A stretch of DNA of 64,000 nucleotides from positions 3,632,276 through 3,696,275 of the forward strand of contig NZ_AP018178.1 of assembly GCF_002368195.1 (NCBI RefSeq), read 5' to 3'. Positions within the stretch are counted from its first letter, which is position 1, and each line of letters opens with the position of its first letter. The position numbers and the translations under genes were made by a program. Positions 1 through 9,034 of this stretch are shown here, one piece after another. The notes under the pieces were generated by a model, which worked only from the letters and a program-made list of their open reading frames with translations, made no database searches and had not been told where the DNA came from. Origin of the DNA: Calothrix sp. NIES-2100 (lineage in GTDB: Bacteria; Cyanobacteriota; Cyanobacteriia; Cyanobacteriales; Nostocaceae).

Positions 1-3000
1 AAGACCATCCGTCTATCAGCAAATGATGGAATGTCCAGACGAATTCGTAAGTATCATCTGCTGTTTGAATGAGACTACAACGCATCAAGGGAGCTTGGTT
101 AAGTTCAAAACCCTTGTTTCTATCTGCTGCGGTAAAAGCTGTCAGTTGTTCTTGTTGCTGGGTAGGCGATAGAGAACGCCAGTCATCAACCACAAAAGGT
201 AGATTGACAGTTTTGCAAACAACTTGATGCGGCTTATCCAGATTATCCCAAACAAAGAAGGTACGCAAAGCCGAATGGCGCTCAACTACACGTTGCCAAG
301 CTTGTGCAAACGCTGTGGTATTAATAGATCCGTAGAGCGTACAGCTTAACTGTTCGCAATACACCCCGGACTCTGGGTCATACAGGCTATGGAAGAGAAT
401 ACCCTGTTGCATTGGGGAAAGGGGATAAATCGACTCGATATTTTTCTTGTGGCTGGCTGTGTCACGGTTTGTCATTTCTGCGACTAAGTTATCCAGATAT
501 TCCTGAGTTAACTCAGCTTCGGGAAAATCTGAAGGTGTATAACCGCCAACATCAGTAGACTGACAGTGATGGATAATATATGTAAGTGCATTAATGAAAC
601 TAGCAGCTAAAGCCTCAATAGTAGATTTTTGGTGAATGTTCTGGCTATAAGTCCAATTAAGTTGCAACTTACCTGATGCTACTAAGGCGTTAACTTCCAA
701 TAAGTGAGAGCGATCGCCTAATGTACTTTGTTCTGCACCAGCAGACTCTTGAGCCAATTTCCAAGCGCCAGACTCCGATAACTCTTGGTCAAATTGTCCC
801 AAGTAGTTGAAACTAACTTGTGCTTGGGGTGCAGTTGTGAGTTGATGACGGATTGCGGGGTTAGGGCTAAGATAACGGAGAATACCGTAGTTAATACCCC
901 TTTTTTGGGAAGGGCGTAGTTGTTCTTTAATTGATTTTAAAGTTTTACCTGCATCGGCTGTTGCCAATTCAAATTTTACTGGGAACAGGCAAGTAAACCA
1001 GCCGACAGTGCGCGATAAATCGATGTCTGCAAACAGTTCTTCTCGTCCGTGGCCTTCCAAATCAACGAGTAAGGAAGATTCACCAGTCCATTGAGCCAAG
1101 CTTTGTACCAAAGCAGTTAACAACACATCGTTAATTTGGGTGTTGTAAATCGCCGGAACTTCTTGCAGCAAGGCACGAGTTTTTTCTGTATCGAGAGATA
1201 CCGAAACTTGTGCAGAGTCAGCCACAGTATTAACTGCTTGGGGATAGTCTACAGGCAAAGGTGTAGAGCCTGATGACTGCGCCAACCAAAAGTCGAGTTC
1301 GGTTGTGAGTGCGTTTGAGTTACTATATTCAGCCAATCGCTGCGACCATTCTTTGAAGGAAGTCGTTTTGGCTGGTAGCTGAACTGTTTCGCCACGATTG
1401 AGTTGCTGATAAGCATGAAATAAATCTTCTACCAAAATTCGCCAAGAGACACCATCCACAGCTAAGTGATGCACAATGATCAGCAACCGAGCAGATTGTG
1501 TAGCACCGAAGTGGAACAGAGCAGCTTGCATTAACTGTTGGGACAGATTTAAGCTAGCGTGTAGCCGATCGGCGGTAGTTTCCAGGGCTGTTTGTTGTGC
1601 TTGAGGAGCTTTCCCTGACAAATCTACATAAGTTAAAGCTACTGTAGCATCAGCATCTGCGTGAGTTTGTGACCAACTTTCCCCTTCTGGGACAAATCTC
1701 AACCGTAAAGCATCGTGGTGCAATAATAATTGCTGCAAGGCTGATTCCAAGATTTCTGGTTTCAGGTCATTTGGTACTTCCAACAACACCGACTGATTAA
1801 AATGGGCTGGTTGCGGTAGATTCTGGTCAAAAAACCAATGTTGGATCGGTGTTAAGGGTAACGAACCTGTAACTAAACCTTGTTCTGCTGTGATACTCTG
1901 TGTCGTGTTTGCCACAGCCGCCAACTCAGCGATTGTTTGATGTTGAAATAACTGCTTGATATTGAGTTGAATTCCGGCTTGGTTGGCTCTGGCAATAATT
2001 TGCAAGCTGAGGATAGAATCGCCACCAATTTCAAAGAAGTTATCGTGAATCCCAACTTGCTGCAATCTCAACACATCCGCCCAAATCGCCGCTAACTTTT
2101 CTTCTTGTGGGGTACGTGGAGCGACAAAGTTGACTGCTAACTCAGGACGGGATTCTGGTGCAGGTAATGCACGACGGTCTATTTTGCCGTTTGGTGTTAA
2201 AGGCAGAGTATCTAACATCACAAAGGCTGACGGAACCATGTACTCAGGTAGCCGTTCCTTGAGGAATTGTCGCAGCTCGCTAATTGTTGGTATTTGGTCG
2301 GGATTGGGCACTGTGTAAGCCACTAACCGTTGAATACCAGGGATATCTTCACGGTTGATAATTGTATTTTGGATTACACCTGAATGCTGACTGAGTAAGG
2401 CTTCAATTTCTCCTAATTCAATGCGAAAGCCGCGTAATTTCACTTGATTATCGATACGTCCTAAGTATTCAATGTTGCCATCGCTTAAATAGCGGGCGAG
2501 ATCGCCGGTTTTGTAAAGTCGCGCTCCTGGTTCATTGCTAAAAGGGTGAGGAATGAATTTTTGTTGTGTCAACTGAGGACGGTTGAGATAACCTCTGGCT
2601 AATCCAATACCACCAATATGCAGTTCGCCTGGAACACCAACGGGTACAGGTTGTAAATATTGATCGAGCAAATATATTTGCGTATTCGCAATAGGACGAC
2701 CAATGGGGGGTTTGTTAGTGCTATGGCTGCTGCATTCTGCGATTGTTGACCAAACAGTGGCTTCTGTTGGGCCGTAACCATTAAAGAAACGGCGACCACA
2801 AGACCAACGCTCGACCAAATCGGGAGGACAAGCTTCTCCTGCTACAGTAAGATTTTGCAAAGCTGGGAGTTCTTCGGCAGGTAAGACCGCTAAAGCTGAG
2901 GGTGGTAAAGTGATGTGGGTAATGCCATAGTTTTGTAATAGCTCAATTAACGATGAACCGGGCAATAAAGATTCTTTTGTTCCCAGGTAAAGTCTAGCAC

Positions 3001-5146
3001 CCGTTCCCAGAGCCATCACAACTTCAAAAATAGAAGCGTCAAAACTAAAGGAAGCAAACTGGAGAATACGACTATCAGTTTGGACGTTATAAGTCTGAAT
3101 CTGCGCTGTTACTAAGTTGCATAACCCAGTATGCTCCACCATCACGCCTTTTGGTTTGCCTGTCGATCCAGAGGTATAAATTACATAGGCTAAATTGGCA
3201 GTGGTAGCTTTACTGGTGGGATTAGAATTATTATTTTTGGCAATTTCGTTCCAGTCTGCATCCAAACAAATTGCGATCGCTTGATGCTCTGGTAATTTCT
3301 CCACTAATCGCTGTTGTGTCAATAACACTGGTAATTGAGCATCACTGAGCATAAAAGCCAAGCGATCGCTCGGATAATTAGGATCTAAAGGTACATAGGC
3401 ACCACCAGCTTTGAGAATTCCCAATAAGCCAACTATCATCTCTAGGGAACGCTCAACGCAGATCCCCACTAATACGTCTGGTTTGACACCCAAGGTTTGC
3501 AATTGGTGTGCTAATTGGTTGGCGCGATCGTTTAACTCTCGGTAGGTAAGTTGCTGATTTTCAAAGACTACCGCCACCGCATCTGGTGTTTTTTCTACCC
3601 ACTCTTCAAACAAATTATGAATACATTTACCTTGGGGATAATCAGTGGCGGTGTTGTTCCAATCTACAAGTAATTGGTACTGCTCGCTAGCATTTAATAA
3701 TGATACTTCCGCAATTCTTTGTTGCGGATTAACCACAATATTTTCCAGCAAAGTCTGGAAATTTCCTGCCATGCGGCTAATAGTTGTAGCATCAAATAAA
3801 TCGGTGTTGAATTCCCATTCTCCTAAAATTCCTGACTCGGTTTCTTGCATTGATAGTGTCAGATCAAATTTCGCTGTGCGATTTTCGATTTTTAAGAGAT
3901 TTAAGCTCAAGTTGGGTAATTCTAATTTACCCATCGGTGTATTTTGCATTGCAAATGCTACTTGGAACAAAGGCATATGCGAGAGCGATCGCTCTGGTTG
4001 CAAAGCTTCGACTAATCGCTCTAAAGGTACATCTTGATGAGCATAGGCATCTAAAGCCACTTGTTTGACTCTTTGCAGTAATTCTGCAAAACTCGGATTT
4101 CCCTCTAAATTAGTCCGCAGCACTAGGCTATTGACAAATAAACCAATTAGTGAATGTGTTTCTTGGCGATCGCGGTTAGCAATAGGAGAACCGATAACAA
4201 TATCTGACTGGCGACTGTAGCGGTACAGTAAAGTTGCAAAAGCTGCCATCAGGGTCATAAACATAGTTGTCCCTGACTTTTGACACAGGATATTTAGTTG
4301 TTTGGTGAGATTTTGGTTGAGTTCAAAATATAAATTTTGACCTTGAAAAGTTTGCACTGGCGGACGCGGACGGTCTGTAGGTAATTCTAAAATGGGGGGA
4401 ATACCAGCTAACTGCTGTCGCCAGTAGTTGAGTTGATTTTCTAATACCTCACCTTGCAAGCATTGTCTTTGCCAATAAGCAAAATCAGCATATTGGATGG
4501 CTAATTCTGGGAGTGGGGAAGGTTGATTTTGCGAAAAAGCGGTGTATAAAGTGGAGAATTCTTGAATAAATATTCCCATCGACCAGCCATCAGAAACAAT
4601 ATGATGCATTGTCACCAGCAATACATAAGATTCTGGTGCTAAATGCAACAATGTCACTCGCAACAAACAATCATTTGCTAGGTCAAAAGGTTTTAATTGT
4701 TCCGCGATCGCCAAACGTTCTACCTCAGCAAATTGTGCTGCTGCTGGCAATGTTTGTAAGTCAATGACTGGAATATTTATTGTGAATTGAGGCGTAATTA
4801 TTTGGACAGCATTACCATCAACGGTTTTAAAGTTAGTCCGAAGAATGGCATGACGTTGAATGATTTCTGAAATTATTTGTTCAAGGATAGATACTTGCAA
4901 ATTGCCAGTGATTTCTACCGCAGCCGCCATATTATATACAGCACTATTACCTTCCATTTGGTCGAGAAACCAAAGTCTTTGTTGGGGAAAAGACAAAGGT
5001 ATTAATTTATCAGTGCTAACGGATTCGATTCGGGGAAATTTATGTTTATTTTTAATCGTATCCGATTTTTGCACTAACAACTTTTGCAGAACAAGTTCGC
5101 GTTTTTGCGGCGAGAGATGTTCCAAACGCTTTAGTAAGTCACTCAT
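1..5146 (-). CDS. Nonribosomal peptide synthetase, C-A-PCP-E-C (3' end beyond window)
   Basis: The reading frame starts at 5146 and runs off the left edge with no stop (1715 codons visible). Domain order: condensation domain with HHIVSDGWS (about 4580-4610); adenylation domain with YTSGSTGKPKG (about 3148-3180), FDASIFE and GYGPTEATVW; carrier protein with GGDSIL (2009-2026) for the phosphopantetheine arm; a second condensation-superfamily domain with HHLAVDGVS and EGHGRE (about 1050), the hallmark of an epimerisation domain; then another C domain cut within its HHLLIDGWS. Family knowledge: such a module activates one amino acid, converts it to the D form and passes it to the next condensation domain. 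The codons at all core motifs fall in one frame, so I see no frameshift. The binding-pocket residues do not let me name the substrate. The N-terminus (MSDLLKRLEHLSPQKREL) begins directly with a C domain, so an upstream enzyme should supply the acyl or peptidyl donor. Confidence 0.95.
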   Translation of the reverse strand, partial: MSDLLKRLEHLSPQKRELVLQKLLVQKSDTIKNKHKFPRIESVSTDKLIPLSFPQQRLWFLDQMEGNSAVYNMAAAVEITGNLQVSILEQIISEIIQRHAILRTNFKTVDGNAVQIITPQFTINIPVIDLQTLPAAAQFAEVERLAIAEQLKPFDLANDCLLRVTLLHLAPESYVLLVTMHHIVSDGWSMGIFIQEFSTLYTAFSQNQPSPLPELAIQYADFAYWQRQCLQGEVLENQLNYWRQQLAGIPPILELPTDRPRPPVQTFQGQNLYFELNQNLTKQLNILCQKSGTTMFMTLMAAFATLLYRYSRQSDIVIGSPIANRDRQETHSLIGLFVNSLVLRTNLEGNPSFAELLQRVKQVALDAYAHQDVPLERLVEALQPERSLSHMPLFQVAFAMQNTPMGKLELPNLSLNLLKIENRTAKFDLTLSMQETESGILGEWEFNTDLFDATTISRMAGNFQTLLENIVVNPQQRIAEVSLLNASEQYQLLVDWNNTATDYPQGKCIHNLFEEWVEKTPDAVAVVFENQQLTYRELNDRANQLAHQLQTLGVKPDVLVGICVERSLEMIVGLLGILKAGGAYVPLDPNYPSDRLAFMLSDAQLPVLLTQQRLVEKLPEHQAIAICLDADWNEIAKNNNSNPTSKATTANLAYVIYTSGSTGKPKGVMVEHTGLCNLVTAQIQTYNVQTDSRILQFASFSFDASIFEVVMALGTGARLYLGTKESLLPGSSLIELLQNYGITHITLPPSALAVLPAEELPALQNLTVAGEACPPDLVERWSCGRRFFNGYGPTEATVWSTIAECSSHSTNKPPIGRPIANTQIYLLDQYLQPVPVGVPGELHIGGIGLARGYLNRPQLTQQKFIPHPFSNEPGARLYKTGDLARYLSDGNIEYLGRIDNQVKLRGFRIELGEIEALLSQHSGVIQNTIINREDIPGIQRLVAYTVPNPDQIPTISELRQFLKERLPEYMVPSAFVMLDTLPLTPNGKIDRRALPAPESRPELAVNFVAPRTPQEEKLAAIWADVLRLQQVGIHDNFFEIGGDSILSLQIIARANQAGIQLNIKQLFQHQTIAELAAVANTTQSITAEQGLVTGSLPLTPIQHWFFDQNLPQPAHFNQSVLLEVPNDLKPEILESALQQLLLHHDALRLRFVPEGESWSQTHADADATVALTYVDLSGKAPQAQQTALETTADRLHASLNLSQQLMQAALFHFGATQSARLLIIVHHLAVDGVSWRILVEDLFHAYQQLNRGETVQLPAKTTSFKEWSQRLAEYSNSNALTTELDFWLAQSSGSTPLPVDYPQAVNTVADSAQVSVSLDTEKTRALLQEVPAIYNTQINDVLLTALVQSLAQWTGESSLLVDLEGHGREELFADIDLSRTVGWFTCLFPVKFELATADAGKTLKSIKEQLRPSQKRGINYGILRYLSPNPAIRHQLTTAPQAQVSFNYLGQFDQELSESGAWKLAQESAGAEQSTLGDRSHLLEVNALVASGKLQLNWTYSQNIHQKSTIEALAASFINALTYIIHHCQSTDVGGYTPSDFPEAELTQEYLDNLVAEMTNRDTASHKKNIESIYPLSPMQQGILFHSLYDPESGVYCEQLSCTLYGSINTTAFAQAWQRVVERHSALRTFFVWDNLDKPHQVVCKTVNLPFVVDDWRSLSPTQQQEQLTAFTAADRNKGFELNQAPLMRCSLIQTADDTYEFVWTFHHLLIDGWS

Positions 5147-5737
5147 AAATTTATTGCTTGTTTTTAAACAGGTAATTTTGGTAAAGTTACACCATGTAAG
5201 TACCTAGTCGTTCAAAATTTCTATAGGGTAAGCTCAATAAATTTATGCACACCAAAGCCCGGATATGGTGGGCAATGCCCACCCTACAGGTACTTGGCAG
5301 TTCGATAAATCAAGCTTTTTGGCAATTTTTGCGTAAGTTCTGATAACGTTTCGTATTGAGCGACTATATCCCTAAAATTTAGGACTAATACCAATTCACG
5401 AAAATCGTGATACATATAGATTCCCCGGAGGGCACAGCATTGCTGTGCCCCTACCCAAATATTTGTATCATTATTAAAGTGAAATGGTATAAAGCCCTGA
5501 CTACGAATTTATTGAGAAAAAATGCGGAATCACCAGATTGCAGTGTGTAGTTGTAATGCTTAAGGTTTAGCTAGATGCTTTCTCAGCTATTACTGTTGAG
5601 TTTGCTATTGAAAAAATTTAGCTATCAGCACAGAGAAAATCGAGAACAAAATTGAACTTTAAACAGTCAAGATAATTAAGTGTAACCAACACATCATCAA
5701 CAGAACAAATATTGTAATTTTAAATTAGTGAAGAATA
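5147..5737. repeat. Intergenic region with small palindromic repeats
   Basis: No gene seen. Two near-perfect inverted repeats with one-base centres are present: GGTGGGCA/TGCCCACC at 5267-5283 and GGGCACAGCA/TGCTGTGCCC at 5430-5450. Both resemble the small dispersed palindromes of Nostoc-type genomes. The region separates divergently transcribed genes, so both promoters should lie here; I could not pick out convincing -10/-35 boxes. Confidence 0.6.
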
Positions 5738-6802
5738 ATGTGTAATCTAAATAACCACCCTATCCGCTGGTCTTTATTCTTAGGAATGATACTTAGCCTT
5801 AGCAGTTGTGCTGGTCAGAATTTTACAGATGTGAAAGCTGAAATCTCTGCCAAAAAATCTCCTATTACCCAAAAAACCGTAACCGATTTAACTCCCAAAA
5901 TTCAACTAGCCGAAGAACCGCAGTGGTCACCCGATGGTAAGCAGATAGCTTTTATGAGTTTGGACAATCCTGGTAATGAAGAAATTTATGTGATGAATGC
6001 TGATGGTTCAAAACTGAAGAATCTTACTAATAATAAAGTCAAGGATCGCTCTCCTATCTGGTCACCTGATGGTAATAAAATTGCCTTTCTCTCTGGACGC
6101 GATCGCAACCCGGAAGTTTACGTGATGAATCCTGACGGTTCCAATCAAACTAATTTAACGAAAAATCCAGCAGGTGATTACCCTTATGTATGGTCACCTG
6201 ATGGCAAAAAAATTGCTTTTGGTTCGCGTCGGGAAAATAATGATTATGAAATCTACACGATGAATGCTGATGGTTCTAATATTACGAGAATCACTAATAA
6301 TCCGGGATATGATTCAGTGCTTTCTTGGTCACCAGATGGGAAAAAAATTACTTTCATTTCTGATCGTGATGGTAATGAAGAAATCTATGTGATGAATGCT
6401 GATGGTTCTGGTCAAATTCGCTTAACTAATGACCCAAATAGTAATGCTGGTGCAGTCTGGTCACCCGATAGTCAAAAGATTGCTTACCATTCAACTCCTG
6501 AACCTTCCAAGAATAATGGTTACATTTATGTAATTAATGCTGATGGTTCTGGTAATACTCAACTTACAGACCAAGGAATCTCGCAAAATCCTGCTTGGTC
6601 GCCGGATGGTAAACAAATTGCCTTTGAATCTAATCGTGATGGCAACTTAGATATTTATATCATGAATGCTGATGGTTCTGAACAAACTCGACTAACAACA
6701 AATCAAGGTAAAGATTCACATCCAGTTTGGTCAAAGGATGGTAAACAAATAGCCTATGAATGTCTGAAGGATGGACAATCACACATTTGCTTGCTGAAGT
6801 GA
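5738..6802 (+). CDS. TolB-like beta-propeller lipoprotein (PD40/WD40-like repeats)
   Basis: 354 residues. The N-terminus is a lipoprotein signal: a hydrophobic stretch LFLGMILSLSSC with a lipobox-like LSSC, so the mature protein is probably lipid-anchored outside the cytoplasmic membrane. The rest is seven copies of the W-S-P-D-G-K-x-I-A-F repeat, each followed by an IYVMNADGS strand, spaced about 40-45 residues. This is the PD40 repeat of TolB-type propellers. There is no separate N-terminal TolB domain and no tol-pal genes nearby, so it is a TolB-like propeller rather than TolB itself. Such proteins usually bind proteins or ligands in the periplasm; the partner is unknown. It stands alone, in opposite direction to the NRPS upstream. 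Confidence 0.85.
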   Translation: MCNLNNHPIRWSLFLGMILSLSSCAGQNFTDVKAEISAKKSPITQKTVTDLTPKIQLAEEPQWSPDGKQIAFMSLDNPGNEEIYVMNADGSKLKNLTNNKVKDRSPIWSPDGNKIAFLSGRDRNPEVYVMNPDGSNQTNLTKNPAGDYPYVWSPDGKKIAFGSRRENNDYEIYTMNADGSNITRITNNPGYDSVLSWSPDGKKITFISDRDGNEEIYVMNADGSGQIRLTNDPNSNAGAVWSPDSQKIAYHSTPEPSKNNGYIYVINADGSGNTQLTDQGISQNPAWSPDGKQIAFESNRDGNLDIYIMNADGSEQTRLTTNQGKDSHPVWSKDGKQIAYECLKDGQSHICLLK

Positions 6803-6847
6803 GGATGAGAGGGACAAGGGAGACAAGGAGGAAAAGGAGGATGGGGA

Positions 6848-6896
6848 AGACAACTGACCATTGACCATTGACTATTGACTATTGACCATTGACTAT
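6848..6896. repeat. STRR-type heptamer repeat (TGACCAT/TGACTAT)
   Basis: Six to seven tandem 7-bp units alternating TTGACCA and TTGACTA lie between two convergent genes. Short tandem heptamers of this kind are typical of heterocyst-forming cyanobacteria. Confidence 0.8.
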
Positions 6897-7340
6897 TTAC
6901 AAAACCATCAAATAAGTATCTTTTCCTTCTACTGGCAAAACTCGCAATTTCTGATTTTGTAAATCGGGTTCTAATCCTAAATCTTCTAAAGGTATTAATC
7001 CTAATAAGGGATCAGAACCTTCTGGTAATTCAATACAATTAAATGTCCCTTCTCTTCCCTCAACAGAAAGATTTAACATTTTAAAAATCAGAGCTTTTTG
7101 TACTCCTGTAGCTATTTTTACATCTACTTCCCCTTGAAAAGGTAATCCTAAATCGAAAATAATATTTTTAGGTAAGCACAGTCTTGTTGCACATATGTTA
7201 ACTAAAACATCATGTAAGGTAATTGTGCGTATTTGCTCTGGGGGAATAAATCCTCTTTCTGCAAGTATTTGATCAATTCGATTGGTAATAGTGATTGAGG
7301 TAGTTACGTTGCCCATTTTTTCGCTTTTGCTCAGTTTCAT
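6897..7340 (-). CDS. Clan-AA aspartyl-protease-like protein with a degenerate active site
   Basis: 147 residues. The pattern VLVNICATRLCLP...GLP...VDVKIATG...GTFNCIELPEGSDPLLGLIPLEDLGLEPDLQNQKLRVLP matches a small retropepsin-like family that I know from cyanobacteria. In that family the first motif normally reads VDTGAT, with Asp as the catalytic residue. Here it is N48-I49-C50, read directly from the codons aac-ata-tgt, so the catalytic Asp is gone and peptidase activity is unlikely. The second half, including the flap-like and C-terminal strands, looks intact, so it may survive as a binding protein or be decaying. Start: ATG at 7340 preceded by aggaaa; a second ATG eight codons in (MGNVTT) is possible. 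No operon partner. Confidence 0.7.
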   Translation of the reverse strand: MKLSKSEKMGNVTTSITITNRIDQILAERGFIPPEQIRTITLHDVLVNICATRLCLPKNIIFDLGLPFQGEVDVKIATGVQKALIFKMLNLSVEGREGTFNCIELPEGSDPLLGLIPLEDLGLEPDLQNQKLRVLPVEGKDTYLMVL

Positions 7341-7548
7341 ATAATTTTCCTATTTCTTGCGCCTACTTAATATAAATCCATGTTTTTTTGATATTTCATC
7401 CTTAAGATAGTTGCGCTAAACCGAGCGAGAGGGAAAATTTATTTTTCCTAGTTTGAGCGCTTTACCTTTCTGAAGTTATTTGTCATTGGTGAAGCTTTCA
7501 GGTATATTTACGTTTCGTAACAGACCTCGGTTCAAACAAGGAGTTGCT

Positions 7549-8310
7549 ATGACTAATTTTTTATTTGTATCTGATTTAGATCATACTTTTGTAGATCATG
7601 ACGCTGGTAATGATGATGCTCTTAGAGAGTTAAGCGATCGCCTACAGCAACATCGCCAAGCATATGGTACTAAAATAGTCTATTCTACCGGGCGATCGCC
7701 TAAACTTTACCGAGAATTACAAATCGCAAAAAATCTTTTACAACCAGATGCACTGGTATTATCTGTAGGTACGGAAATTTACCTTGATGGGAGTGATACA
7801 CCAGATGCAGGTTGGTCTCAAATCCTTTCCCCCGGATGGAATCGCGAATTGATACTATCAATAACTGCAAAATACCCTGAGTTAATTTTGCAACCAGATT
7901 CAGAACAGCGCCCCTTTAAAGTTAGCTTTTTCTTACAACAATCTGAAGCACCTGGAGTTTTATCGCAACTTGAGTTAGAGTTACAAAAACATAATTTACA
8001 GAAAAAGTTAATCTATAGTAGCGGAATTGATCTTGACATTGTTCCCCTTTCCAGCGATAAAGGTCAGGCAATGCAATTTTTACGTCAAAAGTGGAAATTT
8101 GCAGCCGAACAAACTGTTGTCTGTGGCGATTCGGGTAATGATATTGCTTTATTTGCTGTAGGCGACGAACGGGGAATCATTGTTGGTAATGCTCGCCCTG
8201 AATTACTTCAGTGGCATAATGAGCATCCGGCTGACTACCGTTACCTAGCGCAAAATTTTTGTGCTGGTGGCATTCTCGAAGGCTTAAAATATTTTGGATT
8301 CTTAGAATGA
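7549..8310 (+). CDS. spp: Sucrose-phosphate phosphatase (HAD superfamily)
   Basis: 253 residues from the chosen start. It removes the phosphate of sucrose 6-phosphate, the last step of sucrose synthesis, in the cytoplasm. HAD motif I is D9-L-D11-H-T13 and motif II is S46-T-G-R49. A conserved Lys lies in the RPFKVSFF segment, and the C-terminal GDSGND is motif IV, typical of the sucrose-phosphatase-like HAD subgroup. I chose ATG 7549 because AAGGAG lies at 7538-7543 and the family begins within a few residues of the DxD motif. The longer TTG-started frame (7480) would read through a dispersed repeat at 7475-7530. The stop overlaps the ruvA start (ATGA), implying translational coupling of two functionally unrelated genes. 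Confidence 0.88.
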   Translation: MTNFLFVSDLDHTFVDHDAGNDDALRELSDRLQQHRQAYGTKIVYSTGRSPKLYRELQIAKNLLQPDALVLSVGTEIYLDGSDTPDAGWSQILSPGWNRELILSITAKYPELILQPDSEQRPFKVSFFLQQSEAPGVLSQLELELQKHNLQKKLIYSSGIDLDIVPLSSDKGQAMQFLRQKWKFAAEQTVVCGDSGNDIALFAVGDERGIIVGNARPELLQWHNEHPADYRYLAQNFCAGGILEGLKYFGFLE

Positions 8311-8945
8311 TTAGTTATCTCAAAGGTATCGTTGCTGGTGTTCAAACAATAAGCAGTAATCGCGTCATACTGACTCTTGAGGTTAATAACATCGGGTATG
8401 ATTTGCAAATTCCCCAACGGCTAACAAAGTCTTTACCAGAGTCGGGGGGAGTAGTGCAAATCTTTACCCACTACCAAGTTCGGGAAGAAGTGCCCTTATT
8501 GTATGGCTTTTCTTCCCCAGCCGAACGGGACTTATTTCGCCACTTGCAAAGTGTTAGCGGTATTGGTGCGGCTTTAGCGATTACCCTGTTAGACACCTTA
8601 GAACTACCAGATTTAGTCCAAGCAATTATCGCGGCGAATATTCAAATTCTCATTCAAGCCCCAGGTGTGGGTAAGAAAACCGCCGAACGTATTTGTTTAG
8701 AACTCAAAAGCAAATTAATCGAGTGGCGCAAATCAGCAGGCTTCTTCGTCGCCACAGGCGGGCCAGCACCAGGTATTCTCGAAGAAGTGCAAATGACACT
8801 GTTTGCTTTAGGCTATACCGCCAACGAAGTCAGCCACGCCTTACACGTAGTTAGCGAAGATATTGGACTCCCTAAAGATGCTTATGTAGAAGACTGGATT
8901 AAACAAGCGATCGCTCATCTTAGTAGTAGCGAACAAATTGGTTAA
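8307..8945 (+). CDS. ruvA: Holliday junction branch migration protein RuvA
   Basis: 212 residues, the usual length. RuvA tetramers bind the four-way junction and load the RuvB motor for branch migration. The protein starts MISYLKG, followed by an OB-fold domain (aa 1-65), a helix-hairpin-helix region containing VSGIGAALA and APGVGKKTAERICLELK (about aa 70-140), and after a linker the C-terminal domain III (EEVQMTLFALGYT...EDWIKQAI) that contacts RuvB. The ATG at 8307 overlaps the spp stop by four bases. A longer frame from 8259 would be out of register with the spp gene and adds residues not found in RuvA. Confidence 0.97.
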   Translation: MISYLKGIVAGVQTISSNRVILTLEVNNIGYDLQIPQRLTKSLPESGGVVQIFTHYQVREEVPLLYGFSSPAERDLFRHLQSVSGIGAALAITLLDTLELPDLVQAIIAANIQILIQAPGVGKKTAERICLELKSKLIEWRKSAGFFVATGGPAPGILEEVQMTLFALGYTANEVSHALHVVSEDIGLPKDAYVEDWIKQAIAHLSSSEQIG

Positions 8946-9034
8946 TAGTCAATGGTCATTTGTCATTTGTCATTGGTAATTTGTCCTCCTTGTCCTCCTT
9001 GTCCCCCTTGTCCTCCTTGTGCCTCTAATTCATA
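8946..9034. repeat. STRR-type tandem repeat between ruvA and bioF
   Basis: TCATTTG heptamers are followed by tandem 9-mers of the type TTGTCCTCC/TTGTCCCCC up to about 9022. They fill the whole intergenic gap and leave almost no room for a separate promoter, so bioF may be cotranscribed with spp-ruvA. Confidence 0.75.

Noticed and set aside
7480..7548. N-terminal extension of the sucrose-phosphate phosphatase from a TTG codon
   Set aside because: It translates a dispersed leader repeat; AAGGAG and family length support ATG 7549.
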